Shown here: positions 25,565 through 33,976 of the stretch, piece by piece | Numbering within the stretch: position 1 is the first letter of the stretch | How the letters are laid out: each line of letters begins with the position of its first letter | Source of the DNA: Yaniella flava | GTDB taxonomy: Bacteria > Actinomycetota > Actinomycetes > Actinomycetales > Micrococcaceae | Direction: 5' to 3' | Length of the DNA: 64,000 nt | Assembly (NCBI RefSeq): GCF_039529295.1 | Contig: NZ_BAAAMN010000049.1 | Span: 150,186-214,185 of the forward strand | The notes under the pieces: generated by a model | What the model was told of the DNA's origin: nothing | What the model saw: the letters and a program-made list of their open reading frames with translations, nothing else | The model's database searches: none | Program-made: the position numbers and the translations under genes

Positions 25565-26923
25565 ATGTCTGACATCATCACTTCACATTCTTCTGCCACG
25601 CAGACCCCTCGGGTCAAACGCTCGCACGTGGCCGCCTGGGCCCTGTGGGATTGGGGGTCCGCTGCCTTTAACGCGGTCATGATCACCTTCGTGTTCGGAA
25701 CCTATTTGGCTTCGGACACCTTCGGTGCTGACGGCCGCGGCACTTCGTGGCTGGCCACGGGCAATGCGATCGCCGGGATCATTATCGCGCTGACGGCACC
25801 GGTGATGGGTCAGCGGGCCGACCGTGACGGACGACGCTCACTATGGCTGGGTGTCAATACGGGGCTGGTCATTTTGACCACGGCAGCGTGTTTTTTCGTG
25901 CAACCCGATGAGTCATTTTTGTTGCTGGGTGTCATCCTGTTGTCGGCGGGCAACGTGTTTTTCGAGTTTGCTGAAGTCCAGTACAACGCGATGATGGTCA
26001 AGATCGCTACGAAGTCCACGATCGGTCGGATTTCAGGACTTGGTTGGGGTGCCGGCTACCTCGGTGGCATCTTCTTGCTGCTGCTCGTATACGTTGGGTT
26101 CATCGGCGGTGAGACCCATTGGTTTGGTATCGGTAACGATGACGCCATGAATATTCGCATGGTCGCGGTGTTTGCCGCGTGCTGGTTCGTGATCTTCGCG
26201 CTGCCGGCGATTATCGTGATGCGTACTCGCAAGGACTCCAGCGAACCACAACACCCACGGGCCGAACGGGTCAGCATTGTGCAGTCTTACCGTCAACTGC
26301 TGCGGACCATCGTGCATTTGTGGAAGTGCCAGCGCAATACGTTCTGGTTCTTGGTGTCCTCGGCGGTCTTTCGCGACGGCGTGGGGGCAGTATTTGCCTA
26401 CGGCGCGATCCTGGGAACCACCGTGTATGGTGTCGCCCCCGACAACATTTTGTTCTTTGGTATCGCCGCCAACGTGGTGGCCGCCGCCGGCGCATTTTTG
26501 GGCGGGCTCTTTGACGACAAGTTCGGGCCAAAGAAACTCATCGTGGTCTCGCTGTCCGGGTTACTCATCTCAGCTGTGATTGTCTTCGTGCAAGATGGCA
26601 CCCTGGCGTTTTGGATCTGGGGGCTCTTCTTGTGCTTCTTCGTCGGCCCGGTCCAGTCCTCATCGCGTGCATTTTTGGGCCGGCTCACCACCCCGAACAC
26701 GGCCGGCGAACTCTACGGCCTGTATGCGACCACCGGTCGCTCGGTCTCATTTTTGACGCCCGCGCTCATTTCCGTGTTCGTTGGCGTCAGCGGGGAATCT
26801 CGGATGATGGTCCCGGCGATCATTGCGGTTTTACTGGCCGGGATGTTGTTGCTGTGGCCGGTACGGGATCCCAAGACTTCTGCCACCGAGGAAGTCCAGA
26901 CCGATAAGACCCAGGCGCGTTAA
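25565..26923 (+). CDS. MFS transporter, UMF1/Atg22-like family
   Basis: From the ATG at 25565 the protein has 452 residues and about twelve membrane helices. The N-terminal AAWALWDWGSAAFNAVMITFVFG and the downstream ALTAPVMGQRADRDGRR are diagnostic of the UMF1 family (UPF0761-unlike), whose eukaryotic member Atg22 exports amino acids from vacuoles. The likely role is efflux of small organic solutes. A TACGAT box 6 nt upstream of the start indicates leaderless expression. A long hairpin after the stop separates it from ettA on the other strand. Substrate is unknown. Confidence 0.88.
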   Translation: MSDIITSHSSATQTPRVKRSHVAAWALWDWGSAAFNAVMITFVFGTYLASDTFGADGRGTSWLATGNAIAGIIIALTAPVMGQRADRDGRRSLWLGVNTGLVILTTAACFFVQPDESFLLLGVILLSAGNVFFEFAEVQYNAMMVKIATKSTIGRISGLGWGAGYLGGIFLLLLVYVGFIGGETHWFGIGNDDAMNIRMVAVFAACWFVIFALPAIIVMRTRKDSSEPQHPRAERVSIVQSYRQLLRTIVHLWKCQRNTFWFLVSSAVFRDGVGAVFAYGAILGTTVYGVAPDNILFFGIAANVVAAAGAFLGGLFDDKFGPKKLIVVSLSGLLISAVIVFVQDGTLAFWIWGLFLCFFVGPVQSSSRAFLGRLTTPNTAGELYGLYATTGRSVSFLTPALISVFVGVSGESRMMVPAIIAVLLAGMLLLWPVRDPKTSATEEVQTDKTQAR

Positions 26924-26942
26924 CACAGGCGCCTTAAAGAGT

Positions 26943-26978
26943 TCTGCTCCGTATCCTCAACTGTGGATACGGAGCAGA
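26943..26978. terminator. Bidirectional terminator between the MFS gene and ettA
   Basis: Perfect 14-bp arms (26943-26956 and 26965-26978) with an 8-nt loop form a very stable stem between convergent genes. Confidence 0.85.
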
Positions 26979-26990
26979 GACAGCTTGACC

Positions 26991-28673
26991 TTAGTTACGG
27001 GTCAGGCGACGGTGTGTTGCGCGTGCTTCACGGGTCGCATCTGGTCCGAGACGTTCGATCTTATTGGCTTCGTAGGACTCGAAGTTTCCTTCGAACCAGT
27101 ACCAGTTGGCTGGATTTTCTTCGGTGCCTTCCCACGCAAGAATATGGGTTGCCACACGGTCCAGGAACCAGCGGTCGTGGGAAATCACGACGGCACAACC
27201 GGGGAATTCCAACAGCGCATTTTCTAGCGATGTCAGGGTTTCCACGTCGAGGTCGTTGGTCGGTTCGTCGAGGAGCAAGAGGTTGCCGCCCTCTTTGAGC
27301 GTCAACGCCAAGTTCAGACGGTTGCGCTCACCACCGGACAGTACACCGGCTTTCTTCTGCTGGTCTGGACCTTTGAATCCGAAGGCCGAGACGTAGGCAC
27401 GTGATGGCATTTCGACTTGCCCCACCTGAATGTAGTCGAGCCCATCGGAGACGACTTCCCACAGGGATTGTTCTGGGTCGATGTTGCTGCGGCTCTGATC
27501 GACGTAGGAGATTTTGACGGAATCGCCGATCTTCATTTCGCCCGAATCGATTTCTTCTTGGCCGATGACGGTTTTGAACAGGGTAGTTTTGCCCACACCG
27601 TTTGGACCGATGATGCCGACGATACCGTTTGGCGGCAGGGAGAAGCTGAGGTTATCGATCAGGGTGCGTCCGTCGAAGCCCTTGGTGACGTTTTCGGCTT
27701 CGATGACCTGGCTGCCGAGGCGAGGCCCCGGTGGGATCTGGATTTCTTCAAAGTCCAGCACGCGAGTTTTCTCGGCTTCGTTGGCCATTTCTTCGTAGCG
27801 TTCCAGGCGGGCCTTCTGCTTCGACTGACGCCCCTTGGCGTTGGTACGCACCCAGTCCAGTTCGTCCTTCAGACGGCGAGCAAGCTTCGCGTCTTTCTTG
27901 CCCTGCACGTCGAGGCGCTCTTTCTTCTTTTCCAGGTACGTGGTGTAGTTACCCTCGTATGGATAGAGCCGACCGCGGTCGATTTCGGCGATCCATTCGG
28001 CTACGTGGTCCAAGAAATAGCGATCGTGGGTAATCGCGATGACTGCGCCCTCGTAGTTGGCCAGGTGGCCTTCCAGCCAGGCAACGGACTCGGCATCGAG
28101 GTGGTTAGTCGGCTCATCGAGGAGCAGCAGGTCTGGTTTTTCCAAGAGGAGTTTGACCAGGGCAACACGGCGGCGTTCACCGCCAGAGAGGTGGGTGACC
28201 GGTTCGTCACCATCGGGCAGCTGCAGAGCTTCCATCGCCTGACCGATCTGGGAATCGATGTCCCAACCGTCGGCGGCGTCAATCGCTTCTTGAAGCTTGC
28301 CCATTTCGTCCATCAGCGCTTCGAAGTCTGCATCTGGCTCGGCCATTTCTACAGAGATCTGGTTGAAACGTTGCAGCTGCTGGTAGACCTCACCAACACC
28401 TTCTTGTACGTTTTCCAACACGGTTTTGTCTTCCGTCAGCGGTGGTTCCTGCAGCAGGATGCCTACCGAATAGCCGGGTGAGAGCCAGGCGTCACCGTTG
28501 GAGGGCTCATCGAGGCCCGCCATAATTTTCAGGATGGTGGATTTTCCGGCACCGTTGGGTCCGACCATACCGATCTTGGCGCCGGGGTAAAAGGACATGG
28601 TTACGTCGTCGAGAATGACCTTGTCGCCTACTTTTTTGCGAGCTTTGATCATTTGATAAATAAATTCGGCCAT
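26991..28673 (-). CDS. ettA: Energy-dependent translational throttle protein EttA (ABC-F)
   Basis: EttA binds the ribosomal E site and gates elongation according to ADP/ATP ratio. The 560-residue protein, from MAEFIYQM at 28673, has two ABC domains: Walker A GPNGAGKST and GPNGVGKTT, signature LSGGERRRVAL and LSGGERNRLNL, and Walker B LLLLDEPTNHLD and LLLLDEPTNDLD. Between them is the arm and P-site-tether linker (RLKDELDWVRTNAKGRQSK). No membrane segments are present. The ssb paralogue precedes it on the same strand with a terminator between. The pair ettA-ssb is conserved with mycobacteria as I recall them (Rv2477c-Rv2478c). The TTG further upstream is discounted. Confidence 0.96.
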   Translation of the reverse strand: MAEFIYQMIKARKKVGDKVILDDVTMSFYPGAKIGMVGPNGAGKSTILKIMAGLDEPSNGDAWLSPGYSVGILLQEPPLTEDKTVLENVQEGVGEVYQQLQRFNQISVEMAEPDADFEALMDEMGKLQEAIDAADGWDIDSQIGQAMEALQLPDGDEPVTHLSGGERRRVALVKLLLEKPDLLLLDEPTNHLDAESVAWLEGHLANYEGAVIAITHDRYFLDHVAEWIAEIDRGRLYPYEGNYTTYLEKKKERLDVQGKKDAKLARRLKDELDWVRTNAKGRQSKQKARLERYEEMANEAEKTRVLDFEEIQIPPGPRLGSQVIEAENVTKGFDGRTLIDNLSFSLPPNGIVGIIGPNGVGKTTLFKTVIGQEEIDSGEMKIGDSVKISYVDQSRSNIDPEQSLWEVVSDGLDYIQVGQVEMPSRAYVSAFGFKGPDQQKKAGVLSGGERNRLNLALTLKEGGNLLLLDEPTNDLDVETLTSLENALLEFPGCAVVISHDRWFLDRVATHILAWEGTEENPANWYWFEGNFESYEANKIERLGPDATREARATHRRLTRN

Positions 28674-28686
28674 GCCCTCTACAGTA

Positions 28687-28736
28687 GTCGGTTGCTGCAG
28701 CAGAACGTAATTCTTTCTCAAACTGCAGCAACCGAC
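28687..28736 (-). terminator. Hairpin between ssb paralogue and ettA
   Basis: Perfect 14-bp arms (28723-28736 and 28687-28700) flank a 22-nt loop that contains the extreme 5' frame of ettA. There is no clear T-run; it may separate ssb transcription from ettA or act as a leader structure. Confidence 0.65.
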
Positions 28737-28753
28737 CCACAGAACAGTTCACG

Positions 28754-29203
28754 TTAGGCGGTCATTGGTTCGGCTTCCTCCCAACCGTGGTCGACCAGTG
28801 GGCTATCGGCAGGAGAATTATCGACGACACGCGGTGAGTTTTTGGTGTGTCGGGTGAACTCGGTAAAGCCACGCATCAGATCGTGTCCGGCCGTATCGGC
28901 GACGATCTCTGCCGTAGTGCCGCGTTTGGTTTCATCCTTGGAGGTCCATTGTTTGATCGAGACTTTCCCGGTGACGGTTACCGGATCGCCGACGGTGAAT
29001 GAACGGAAAATATTCTCGGCCAACTGTCGGAAAGCTGACACCGTGTACCATGACGTGTTGCCATCCTCCCATTGTTCAGTCTGGCGGTTGAAGAACCGTT
29101 CTGTTGCCGCCAGGCGAAATTCGGCGATGACGATTCCTGTGTCGGTGACGACTCGTCGAGGTGCGGTGGCCACATTGCCGCGGACGGTAAGCTGGGTTTT
29201 CAT
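28754..29203 (-). CDS. Single-stranded DNA-binding protein, short paralogue
   Basis: The 149-residue protein has the OB-fold of SSB: LTVRGNVATAPRRVVTDTG at the start, then ATERFFNRQTEQWEDGNTSWYTVSAF and the GDPVTVTGKVSIKQW strand. The C-terminal tail ends HGWEEAEPMTA and lacks the acidic DDDIPF tip through which the main SSB recruits partner proteins, so this is a secondary paralogue like the mycobacterial SsbB-type protein. It is probably used in a specialised step such as competence or recombination. It starts with ATG at 29203 and is followed by a hairpin and ettA. Confidence 0.9.
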   Translation of the reverse strand: MKTQLTVRGNVATAPRRVVTDTGIVIAEFRLAATERFFNRQTEQWEDGNTSWYTVSAFRQLAENIFRSFTVGDPVTVTGKVSIKQWTSKDETKRGTTAEIVADTAGHDLMRGFTEFTRHTKNSPRVVDNSPADSPLVDHGWEEAEPMTA

Positions 29204-29360
29204 AGTTGAACCTTTCGTTGAGGAAATATTCGATGGCGTTTCGAATACGTCCAGTCAACGGCAACACCATGGGTCACGAGACCAGTGACAACGAGAATGT
29301 GGATAACATGGATCCCTATTTGGGGATGTGGACAACATTTTGGGTAGACTATGCGATGTT

Positions 29361-29434
29361 GCCTCAGTAGCTCAGCTGGATAGAGCAACGGCCTTCTAAT
29401 CCGTAGGTCGGGGGTTCGAGTCCCTCCTGGGGCG
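29361..29434 (+). tRNA. tRNA-Arg (anticodon TCT)
   Basis: Cloverleaf of 74 nt: acceptor GCCTCAG pairs with CTGGGGC (one T-G pair), D arm GCTCAGCTGGATAGAGC, anticodon loop CTTCTAA gives TCT, T loop TTCGAGT. The closing pair of the anticodon stem (C-T) is mismatched. No CCA is encoded; a terminator follows at once. Confidence 0.93.
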
Positions 29435-29440
29435 CGACAT

Positions 29441-29487
29441 ACCGGCATCTGACTTGGTTATATACCGAATCAGAGGCCGGTTTTTTT
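29441..29487 (+). terminator. Rho-independent terminator after tRNA-Arg
   Basis: ACCGGCATCTGA pairs with TCAGAGGCCGGT across a 17-nt loop, followed by seven T residues (29481-29487). It begins 7 nt after the tRNA. Confidence 0.9.
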
Positions 29488-29505
29488 CTGCGTCGACAAC
29501 ATCAT

Positions 29506-30165
29506 TTATGCCAGCAAACCAGCATCGCGTGCGATGAGCGCGGCTTGCGTCCGCGAGTCGATTTCGAGTTTGTCGAGGATATGCGACACGTGGGTCTTGG
29601 CCGTGCCGACGGTGATGCCAAACTCGCGCGCTATGGCCTTATTGGTGCTGCCGTGTCCAATCTCGGTTAGGACCTGTATTTCACGTTCGGTGAGGCCGCA
29701 TTCCGTGAGCGAGACTTTCTCCGCTGGGCGCTGTTGGGATGAGCGTGCACCTGGCTCGGAAAGCACTGCGAAGAGTCGTCGGCCAACTTCGGGGGCGACT
29801 GCTCCCTGACCGGCGGCAACACGTTCTATGGCGTTGACGATGTCGCTGGCTTCAGCGGTTTTGAGTAGGAATCCTGCCGCCCCGGCCTCAATGGCCCCGA
29901 AGACGTAATCATCGTGGTCATAGGTCGTCAGTACCAAGACATTCATGCCGTGGTCGGCGAGCTCGCGTGTGGCCGCGATGCCGTCGACGTTCGGCATCTG
30001 TAGGTCCATGAGGATCACATCTGGTTTCAGCGCGTGGGCGTTTTGCATTGCGGCACGGCCATCGGAGGCTTCCGCCACGATCTCGATGTTCTCGGAGTTT
30101 GCCATGATCATGCGCAAGCCGGCTCGGATGGCGCTGTGGTCATCTGCGATAAGAACACTGATCAT
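29506..30165 (-). CDS. LuxR/NarL-family response regulator
   Basis: The 219-residue protein has a receiver domain with acidic residues DD at 8-9 and phosphoacceptor D54 in DVILMDLQMPN, and a LuxR-type helix-turn-helix (LTEREIQVLTEIGHGSTNKAIA, then VGTAKTHVSHILDKL). Its kinase gene overlaps its 5' end by 4 nt, so both are made from the same transcript starting at about 31.4 kb. A perfect palindrome upstream of the kinase (31477-31492) is a possible binding site for this protein. The target genes may include the divergent GAP-family membrane protein gene. Confidence 0.94.
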   Translation of the reverse strand: MISVLIADDHSAIRAGLRMIMANSENIEIVAEASDGRAAMQNAHALKPDVILMDLQMPNVDGIAATRELADHGMNVLVLTTYDHDDYVFGAIEAGAAGFLLKTAEASDIVNAIERVAAGQGAVAPEVGRRLFAVLSEPGARSSQQRPAEKVSLTECGLTEREIQVLTEIGHGSTNKAIAREFGITVGTAKTHVSHILDKLEIDSRTQAALIARDAGLLA

Positions 30166-31439
30166 CTACTGGTGGCTCCTTGTGGCAGAGAGGGGGAAGG
30201 TGGCGCGGTAAACGGGAGCTCAATATGCACCGTCCAGTGTCGTATTACACCGTCACGTGTGGCTGCGGCACTGAAGATTCCATCGGCGTCATGGACTGCC
30301 CCGGCCATGGCGCCAAGACCGAGGCCGCCCGAAAGTTGCGAAGGCGCGACAGCGTCCGGTGCCACAGACGGAGCCAACGGGTTGGTGATGGTGCACGTGA
30401 TTCCCTCGGTCGTGGCTTCGCAATGCATGGTCGCGGTACCGTCACCGTGTTTCAAAGCATTGGTCAGCGCTTCCTGGAGGACCTTCGCCAACAGGAGGGA
30501 CGCACTCGAGTCCGAGCGGGTCAGTGCTGCTTGCACATGACGCTCGGATTCGGCTGTCATGGACAGTTCGAGGCCAGCCGAACGCAGTCTGCGGAGCATA
30601 TCCTGCCAGGCCAACGGCGGTGCGGTGCCTGTGTCTTCTGCCTCGACATTGGCAAATGTTCGTAACACGTCAATCAATTCACGCATATCGGTGAGTGCGT
30701 CGAGCGAGGAACGCCGAACCTCCATCAGCACGGAGCGGTCGCGCTGGGCGTTCGGACTCATATCGAGTGCACCGGCCGTGTAGAGCGCTATCGTGGAGAG
30801 GTGCGAGGAAATCGTGTCGTGGAGTTGAGAGGCAAGGTCGGCTCGTTGACGCCTCAGGAGCTGTTCGCGCTCGTGTTCTTCTTGACGCCGTGCTGCAAGG
30901 GATTTGAGCCGCTCAGCCTCGGTTGACTCGTCTCCTCGGCGTACTTCACTCCCCCACCAGACCGCGATCACCGCGGTGAGAACTACCTGGAGTAACGCGT
31001 TGGTCGCGGAACTCACGCTGCCACTTACGAGGTAGACCAAACCGAAGGTCATCACACCAAAACCGACCAGAGACCAGCGCAGCAGTGAGCCTGCGGCATA
31101 GCGTGCAGCATTGTAGGCGGTGTTCGCCCACGCGATTAGCATCACCAGGTGAAATCCCAACACCATGTCTGCAATGAACAGGGCGGTAATCGCATAGAAC
31201 ACGCCCAGTGGGTAACGACTCTGCACGCAGGTCGCGAGGCAGGCCAGGACCAGGGGTATGGTGTGCCACCAGTGCAGCTGTTGTTGAGAAAACGGTATGA
31301 GTACGGGATATGCCGAAGATGCGTTGACACCGAGCCCCAGCAGCACCAGCCCCAACGCTAGGAGGGCTAAGGCCGTCAGCAGATCAGGCCGCGACGTCTT
31401 GTGTCGGACAGCGAACCTTGTGAACGGATGCACAGTCAT
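30162..31439 (-). CDS. Sensor histidine kinase (HisKA_3 type)
   Basis: From the ATG at 31439 the protein has 425 residues. It has about five N-terminal membrane helices (LLTALALLALGLVLLGLGV through LLQVVLTAVIAVWW), then a linker, the dimerisation box RADLASQLHDTISSHLS with phosphoacceptor at about H207, and a HATPase domain (LLLAKVLQEALTNALKHG, G-box GGLGLGAMAGAV). No extracellular sensor domain is seen, so it is likely to detect a signal in or at the membrane. It overlaps the regulator gene by 4 nt. The promoter is divergent from the GAP-family gene at 31548 with a palindrome in the middle. Confidence 0.92.
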   Translation of the reverse strand: MTVHPFTRFAVRHKTSRPDLLTALALLALGLVLLGLGVNASSAYPVLIPFSQQQLHWWHTIPLVLACLATCVQSRYPLGVFYAITALFIADMVLGFHLVMLIAWANTAYNAARYAAGSLLRWSLVGFGVMTFGLVYLVSGSVSSATNALLQVVLTAVIAVWWGSEVRRGDESTEAERLKSLAARRQEEHEREQLLRRQRADLASQLHDTISSHLSTIALYTAGALDMSPNAQRDRSVLMEVRRSSLDALTDMRELIDVLRTFANVEAEDTGTAPPLAWQDMLRRLRSAGLELSMTAESERHVQAALTRSDSSASLLLAKVLQEALTNALKHGDGTATMHCEATTEGITCTITNPLAPSVAPDAVAPSQLSGGLGLGAMAGAVHDADGIFSAAATRDGVIRHWTVHIELPFTAPPSPSLPQGATSR

Positions 31440-31476
31440 ACCTTGAGTATTCCATCTGTGGTGCGTTGACGGTATC

Positions 31477-31492
31477 TGTCTAAAGTTAGACA
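31477..31492. promoter_or_regulatory. Perfect palindrome in the divergent promoter region
   Basis: TGTCTAA-AG-TTAGACA has perfect 7-nt arms and a 2-nt spacer. It lies 38 nt upstream of the kinase start (31439) and 56 nt upstream of the divergent membrane protein gene (31548), at the right place to bind a dimeric regulator such as the neighbouring LuxR-type protein. Confidence 0.6.
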
Positions 31493-31547
31493 CCGCACCT
31501 CACCAATGGCCGATGGCACATGGGGTGCACGCGCATACCGTCGAAGT

Positions 31548-32369
31548 ATGGATACCGACATTGCGACCTCATTTGCGGTACTGCTCCCACTCTTAGCCGG
31601 ATTGGCGCTGATTGATTCATTGAGTTTCGGCACCCTGGCCATTCCTGTCTGGCTGATGATGGCCCCCGGAAAGCTGCGGGCGACCAAGGTGATGATCTAC
31701 CTGGCCACGATTGGTGGGTTCTATTTCGTGGTCGGGGTGATGCTGCTTTTCGCTGCTCGATTCGCGAGCCTGCAGTTTGAAATTGACTGGAACCATCCGG
31801 TGATCATGCTCGGCGGATTCGTTGTCGGGGCAGGGCTATTGATCTTGAGTTTCGTCATCGAACCACCCAAGAGCCTGCAGAAAGATACCACCTCGAAGAA
31901 AGCATCCGGCATGTACACCCGGTTAGCGGCCTGGCGTCAATCCGCCGTTGAAGACAATGTTTCAGCACTGGACGCGCGGATCAGTCAAACCAATACGAAA
32001 CAGCGAACGAAATCAGGCACAGTGACTCTGATGAGTATTGCGGTGACCGCAGGAGTATTGGAAGTCGCCACGATGCTGCCGTATCTTGCAGCTATTGGAC
32101 TACTGACGGCTAGCGCGCCCGCCCTAGGGTTAGGTTTCGTCCAAAGTTCCGGGCTGCTGGCGGCATACTGCGTGATTATGCTCGTGCCCTCCCTCACCCT
32201 GTTCTTGGGCAGGACTGTGTTACGAAATGCGGTCTCACCGCTGCTGGAACGAATTGATGAGTGGTTTGCCAAAAACGGCCAGTCGACCATCGCCTGGGTC
32301 ATCGGTGCAGTCGGGGTGGTACTTATGCTGAACACATGGTCGGCAGTGGAAAATGTTTTGTTCGGCTAG
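31548..32369 (+). CDS. GAP-family (Sap, sulfolipid-1-addressing-like) membrane protein
   Basis: The 273-residue protein has about six helices, with the N-terminal block LLPLLAGLALIDSLSFGTLAIPVWLMMAPG characteristic of the GAP/Sap family. In mycobacteria Sap proteins help move glycolipids across the membrane; here the partner is unknown. The middle contains a charged cytoplasmic loop (QKDTTSKKASGMYTRLA). I chose the ATG at 31548 because a CATACC box lies 8 nt upstream. It is divergent from the kinase-regulator operon and lies next to the MptB-like genes (convergent), consistent with envelope glycolipid work, though this is inference. Confidence 0.85.
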   Translation: MDTDIATSFAVLLPLLAGLALIDSLSFGTLAIPVWLMMAPGKLRATKVMIYLATIGGFYFVVGVMLLFAARFASLQFEIDWNHPVIMLGGFVVGAGLLILSFVIEPPKSLQKDTTSKKASGMYTRLAAWRQSAVEDNVSALDARISQTNTKQRTKSGTVTLMSIAVTAGVLEVATMLPYLAAIGLLTASAPALGLGFVQSSGLLAAYCVIMLVPSLTLFLGRTVLRNAVSPLLERIDEWFAKNGQSTIAWVIGAVGVVLMLNTWSAVENVLFG

Positions 32370-32383
32370 AGCTTCGCGATGAA

Positions 32384-33976
32384 TTATGCGTCAACGGTCT
32401 TTTTGGTCTGTGGGAACGCCCTGCGCGTTAACGGGTCGAAGAACATGAGCACGATGAGCCCGATGAGGCCGATGCCGGCTGTGAGGAGTCGCAGGGGCAA
32501 AATCGGGATCCACTGAGATACGGCCAGCTGGTCGACGACGCCGACCACCACCAGCACGGTGACCAGGAGGTAGAGCAATGTCGAGGCCCATCCGCGCCAA
32601 ACACCGACGATGGCGAACAACGGCAGCACCCACAGGATGTACCAGGGTTGAAAGACTTGGGCGACCAGCACCGCAGTAGCCAAGGCAAGTGCTGCGGACA
32701 AGACCGGGCGCATGGGTCGTGGTTTGAGCGCCAGCCAGGCGGTCACGACGGCGATGGCGACCGTGCCCAGGGCATAGACGGTTTGGGCGACGGGGTCGAT
32801 GCCGGAGCTAAATAATACGTCGACCAACCAGCCGATACCCAACCCGAGCAGCCCGAATGGTGCATACGGGAAGGCTGCCGACCCGGACGTCGTCATCGCT
32901 TCGATCCAACCGAACCACAGCCCTGTGATTGCGCCGAAAACCAAGAGGACTCCCCCGACGACCACCACAGATTTCGTCCAAACTTTGATGCGCACGCGGT
33001 AGGACATCCGCACGCCGGGCTTCCACAGCAGCAACAGCCCGGCAAAGGGTAGGACGAGCACGGTGAGCGGTTTGATGGCGATCGAACCTGCCAGCAGCAC
33101 GAAGCCCAGCAGTATGCGTCGGCGTCTGGCGTGTTGCGGCCAGGAAGGGTTGATGAAGTATAGCCCGGTGAGTAGCAGGCCGAGCATCAGGGTGTCGTTG
33201 TGGGCTCCGGCAATCATGTAGAGACAGAACAGTGGATTGGCGATGACGATCCACTGGGCCCAGTCGCCACGGGCGCCGAAGCGTCGTGCCAGTCGCGGGA
33301 TGGCCCACATGCACATGGCCATGCCGCCTAAAAACATCAGCCGAAACAGCAGGATCGACCATTCGGGGCCGCCGTCGGTAATGAACCACACGAATTGTGA
33401 GACGAGCAGAAAGGCGGGGCCATAGGGCGATGGGGATTGGGCCCAGAGTGAGTCGGCGCCGATCATGAACCAGCCGGGTAGCGACGAGACGCCTTCGCCG
33501 TAGGGGTCCAGGCCGGCATGCAGTACGCGGCCCTGGGCGAGATAGGAAAACACGTCTCGGGACATGATGGGAAATGCCAGGGTTAGCGGGGCGGCCCACC
33601 ACCAGATGGCCCGGTTGATGACGCTGAGTTTGGAATCGTTGATGCGGTGTTTTCGGGCGGACTCTTTGACCGATGAGACACTGGGCCCGCCAGAACCTGT
33701 GGTGAAGGGCAGTTGCAGCGCTTGGCCAAGTCGGATCCACGAGCGTACGAGTAAGAGCCCGCCGACGACGAGAAACACCGCGCACACGGTCACGCCGGGT
33801 GTCCACACGCGCAGGGGGTTGAGGATCGTGGTGCCGGCGAACCAGGAGTTCTGTGCTTGCGGCAACCATCCCACGCCCCAGGAGGCAATCATGATGATGA
33901 CGGCGGCCACCACACCCATACGGATGTGATGGCCGGGGTCGGTATCAATTCTGGAGGGTACGAACCGCTTGAGCAT
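32384..33976 (-). CDS. MptB-like polyprenol-phosphomannose-dependent alpha-(1->6) mannosyltransferase
   Basis: This GT-C membrane glycosyltransferase extends the mannan of lipomannan using polyprenol phosphate mannose. From the ATG at 33976 it has 530 residues and about 13 helices. The MptB features are MSRDVFSYLAQGRVLHAGLDPY (first extracytoplasmic loop with catalytic acidic residue), SPSPYGPAFLLVSQFVWF, AGAHNDTLMLGLLL and a C-terminal FQPWYILWVLPLFA. The ATG overlaps the TGA of the preceding paralogue by one base, so the two are translationally coupled. The protein is about one third identical in layout to its neighbour, a tandem duplication with divergence. I cannot say which of the two is the true MptB. 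Confidence 0.88.
   Translation of the reverse strand: MLKRFVPSRIDTDPGHHIRMGVVAAVIIMIASWGVGWLPQAQNSWFAGTTILNPLRVWTPGVTVCAVFLVVGGLLLVRSWIRLGQALQLPFTTGSGGPSVSSVKESARKHRINDSKLSVINRAIWWWAAPLTLAFPIMSRDVFSYLAQGRVLHAGLDPYGEGVSSLPGWFMIGADSLWAQSPSPYGPAFLLVSQFVWFITDGGPEWSILLFRLMFLGGMAMCMWAIPRLARRFGARGDWAQWIVIANPLFCLYMIAGAHNDTLMLGLLLTGLYFINPSWPQHARRRRILLGFVLLAGSIAIKPLTVLVLPFAGLLLLWKPGVRMSYRVRIKVWTKSVVVVGGVLLVFGAITGLWFGWIEAMTTSGSAAFPYAPFGLLGLGIGWLVDVLFSSGIDPVAQTVYALGTVAIAVVTAWLALKPRPMRPVLSAALALATAVLVAQVFQPWYILWVLPLFAIVGVWRGWASTLLYLLVTVLVVVGVVDQLAVSQWIPILPLRLLTAGIGLIGLIVLMFFDPLTRRAFPQTKKTVDA

Noticed and set aside
27417..28481. Open frame of 354 codons on the plus strand inside ettA
   Set aside because: It is antisense to a strongly conserved ABC-F gene and has no recognisable domain.
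32808..33869. Long open frame on the minus strand in another phase of the MptB-like gene (353 codons)
   Set aside because: Composition is extremely rich in Arg and His with no hydrophobic segments, while the overlapping frame is a clear membrane glycosyltransferase.
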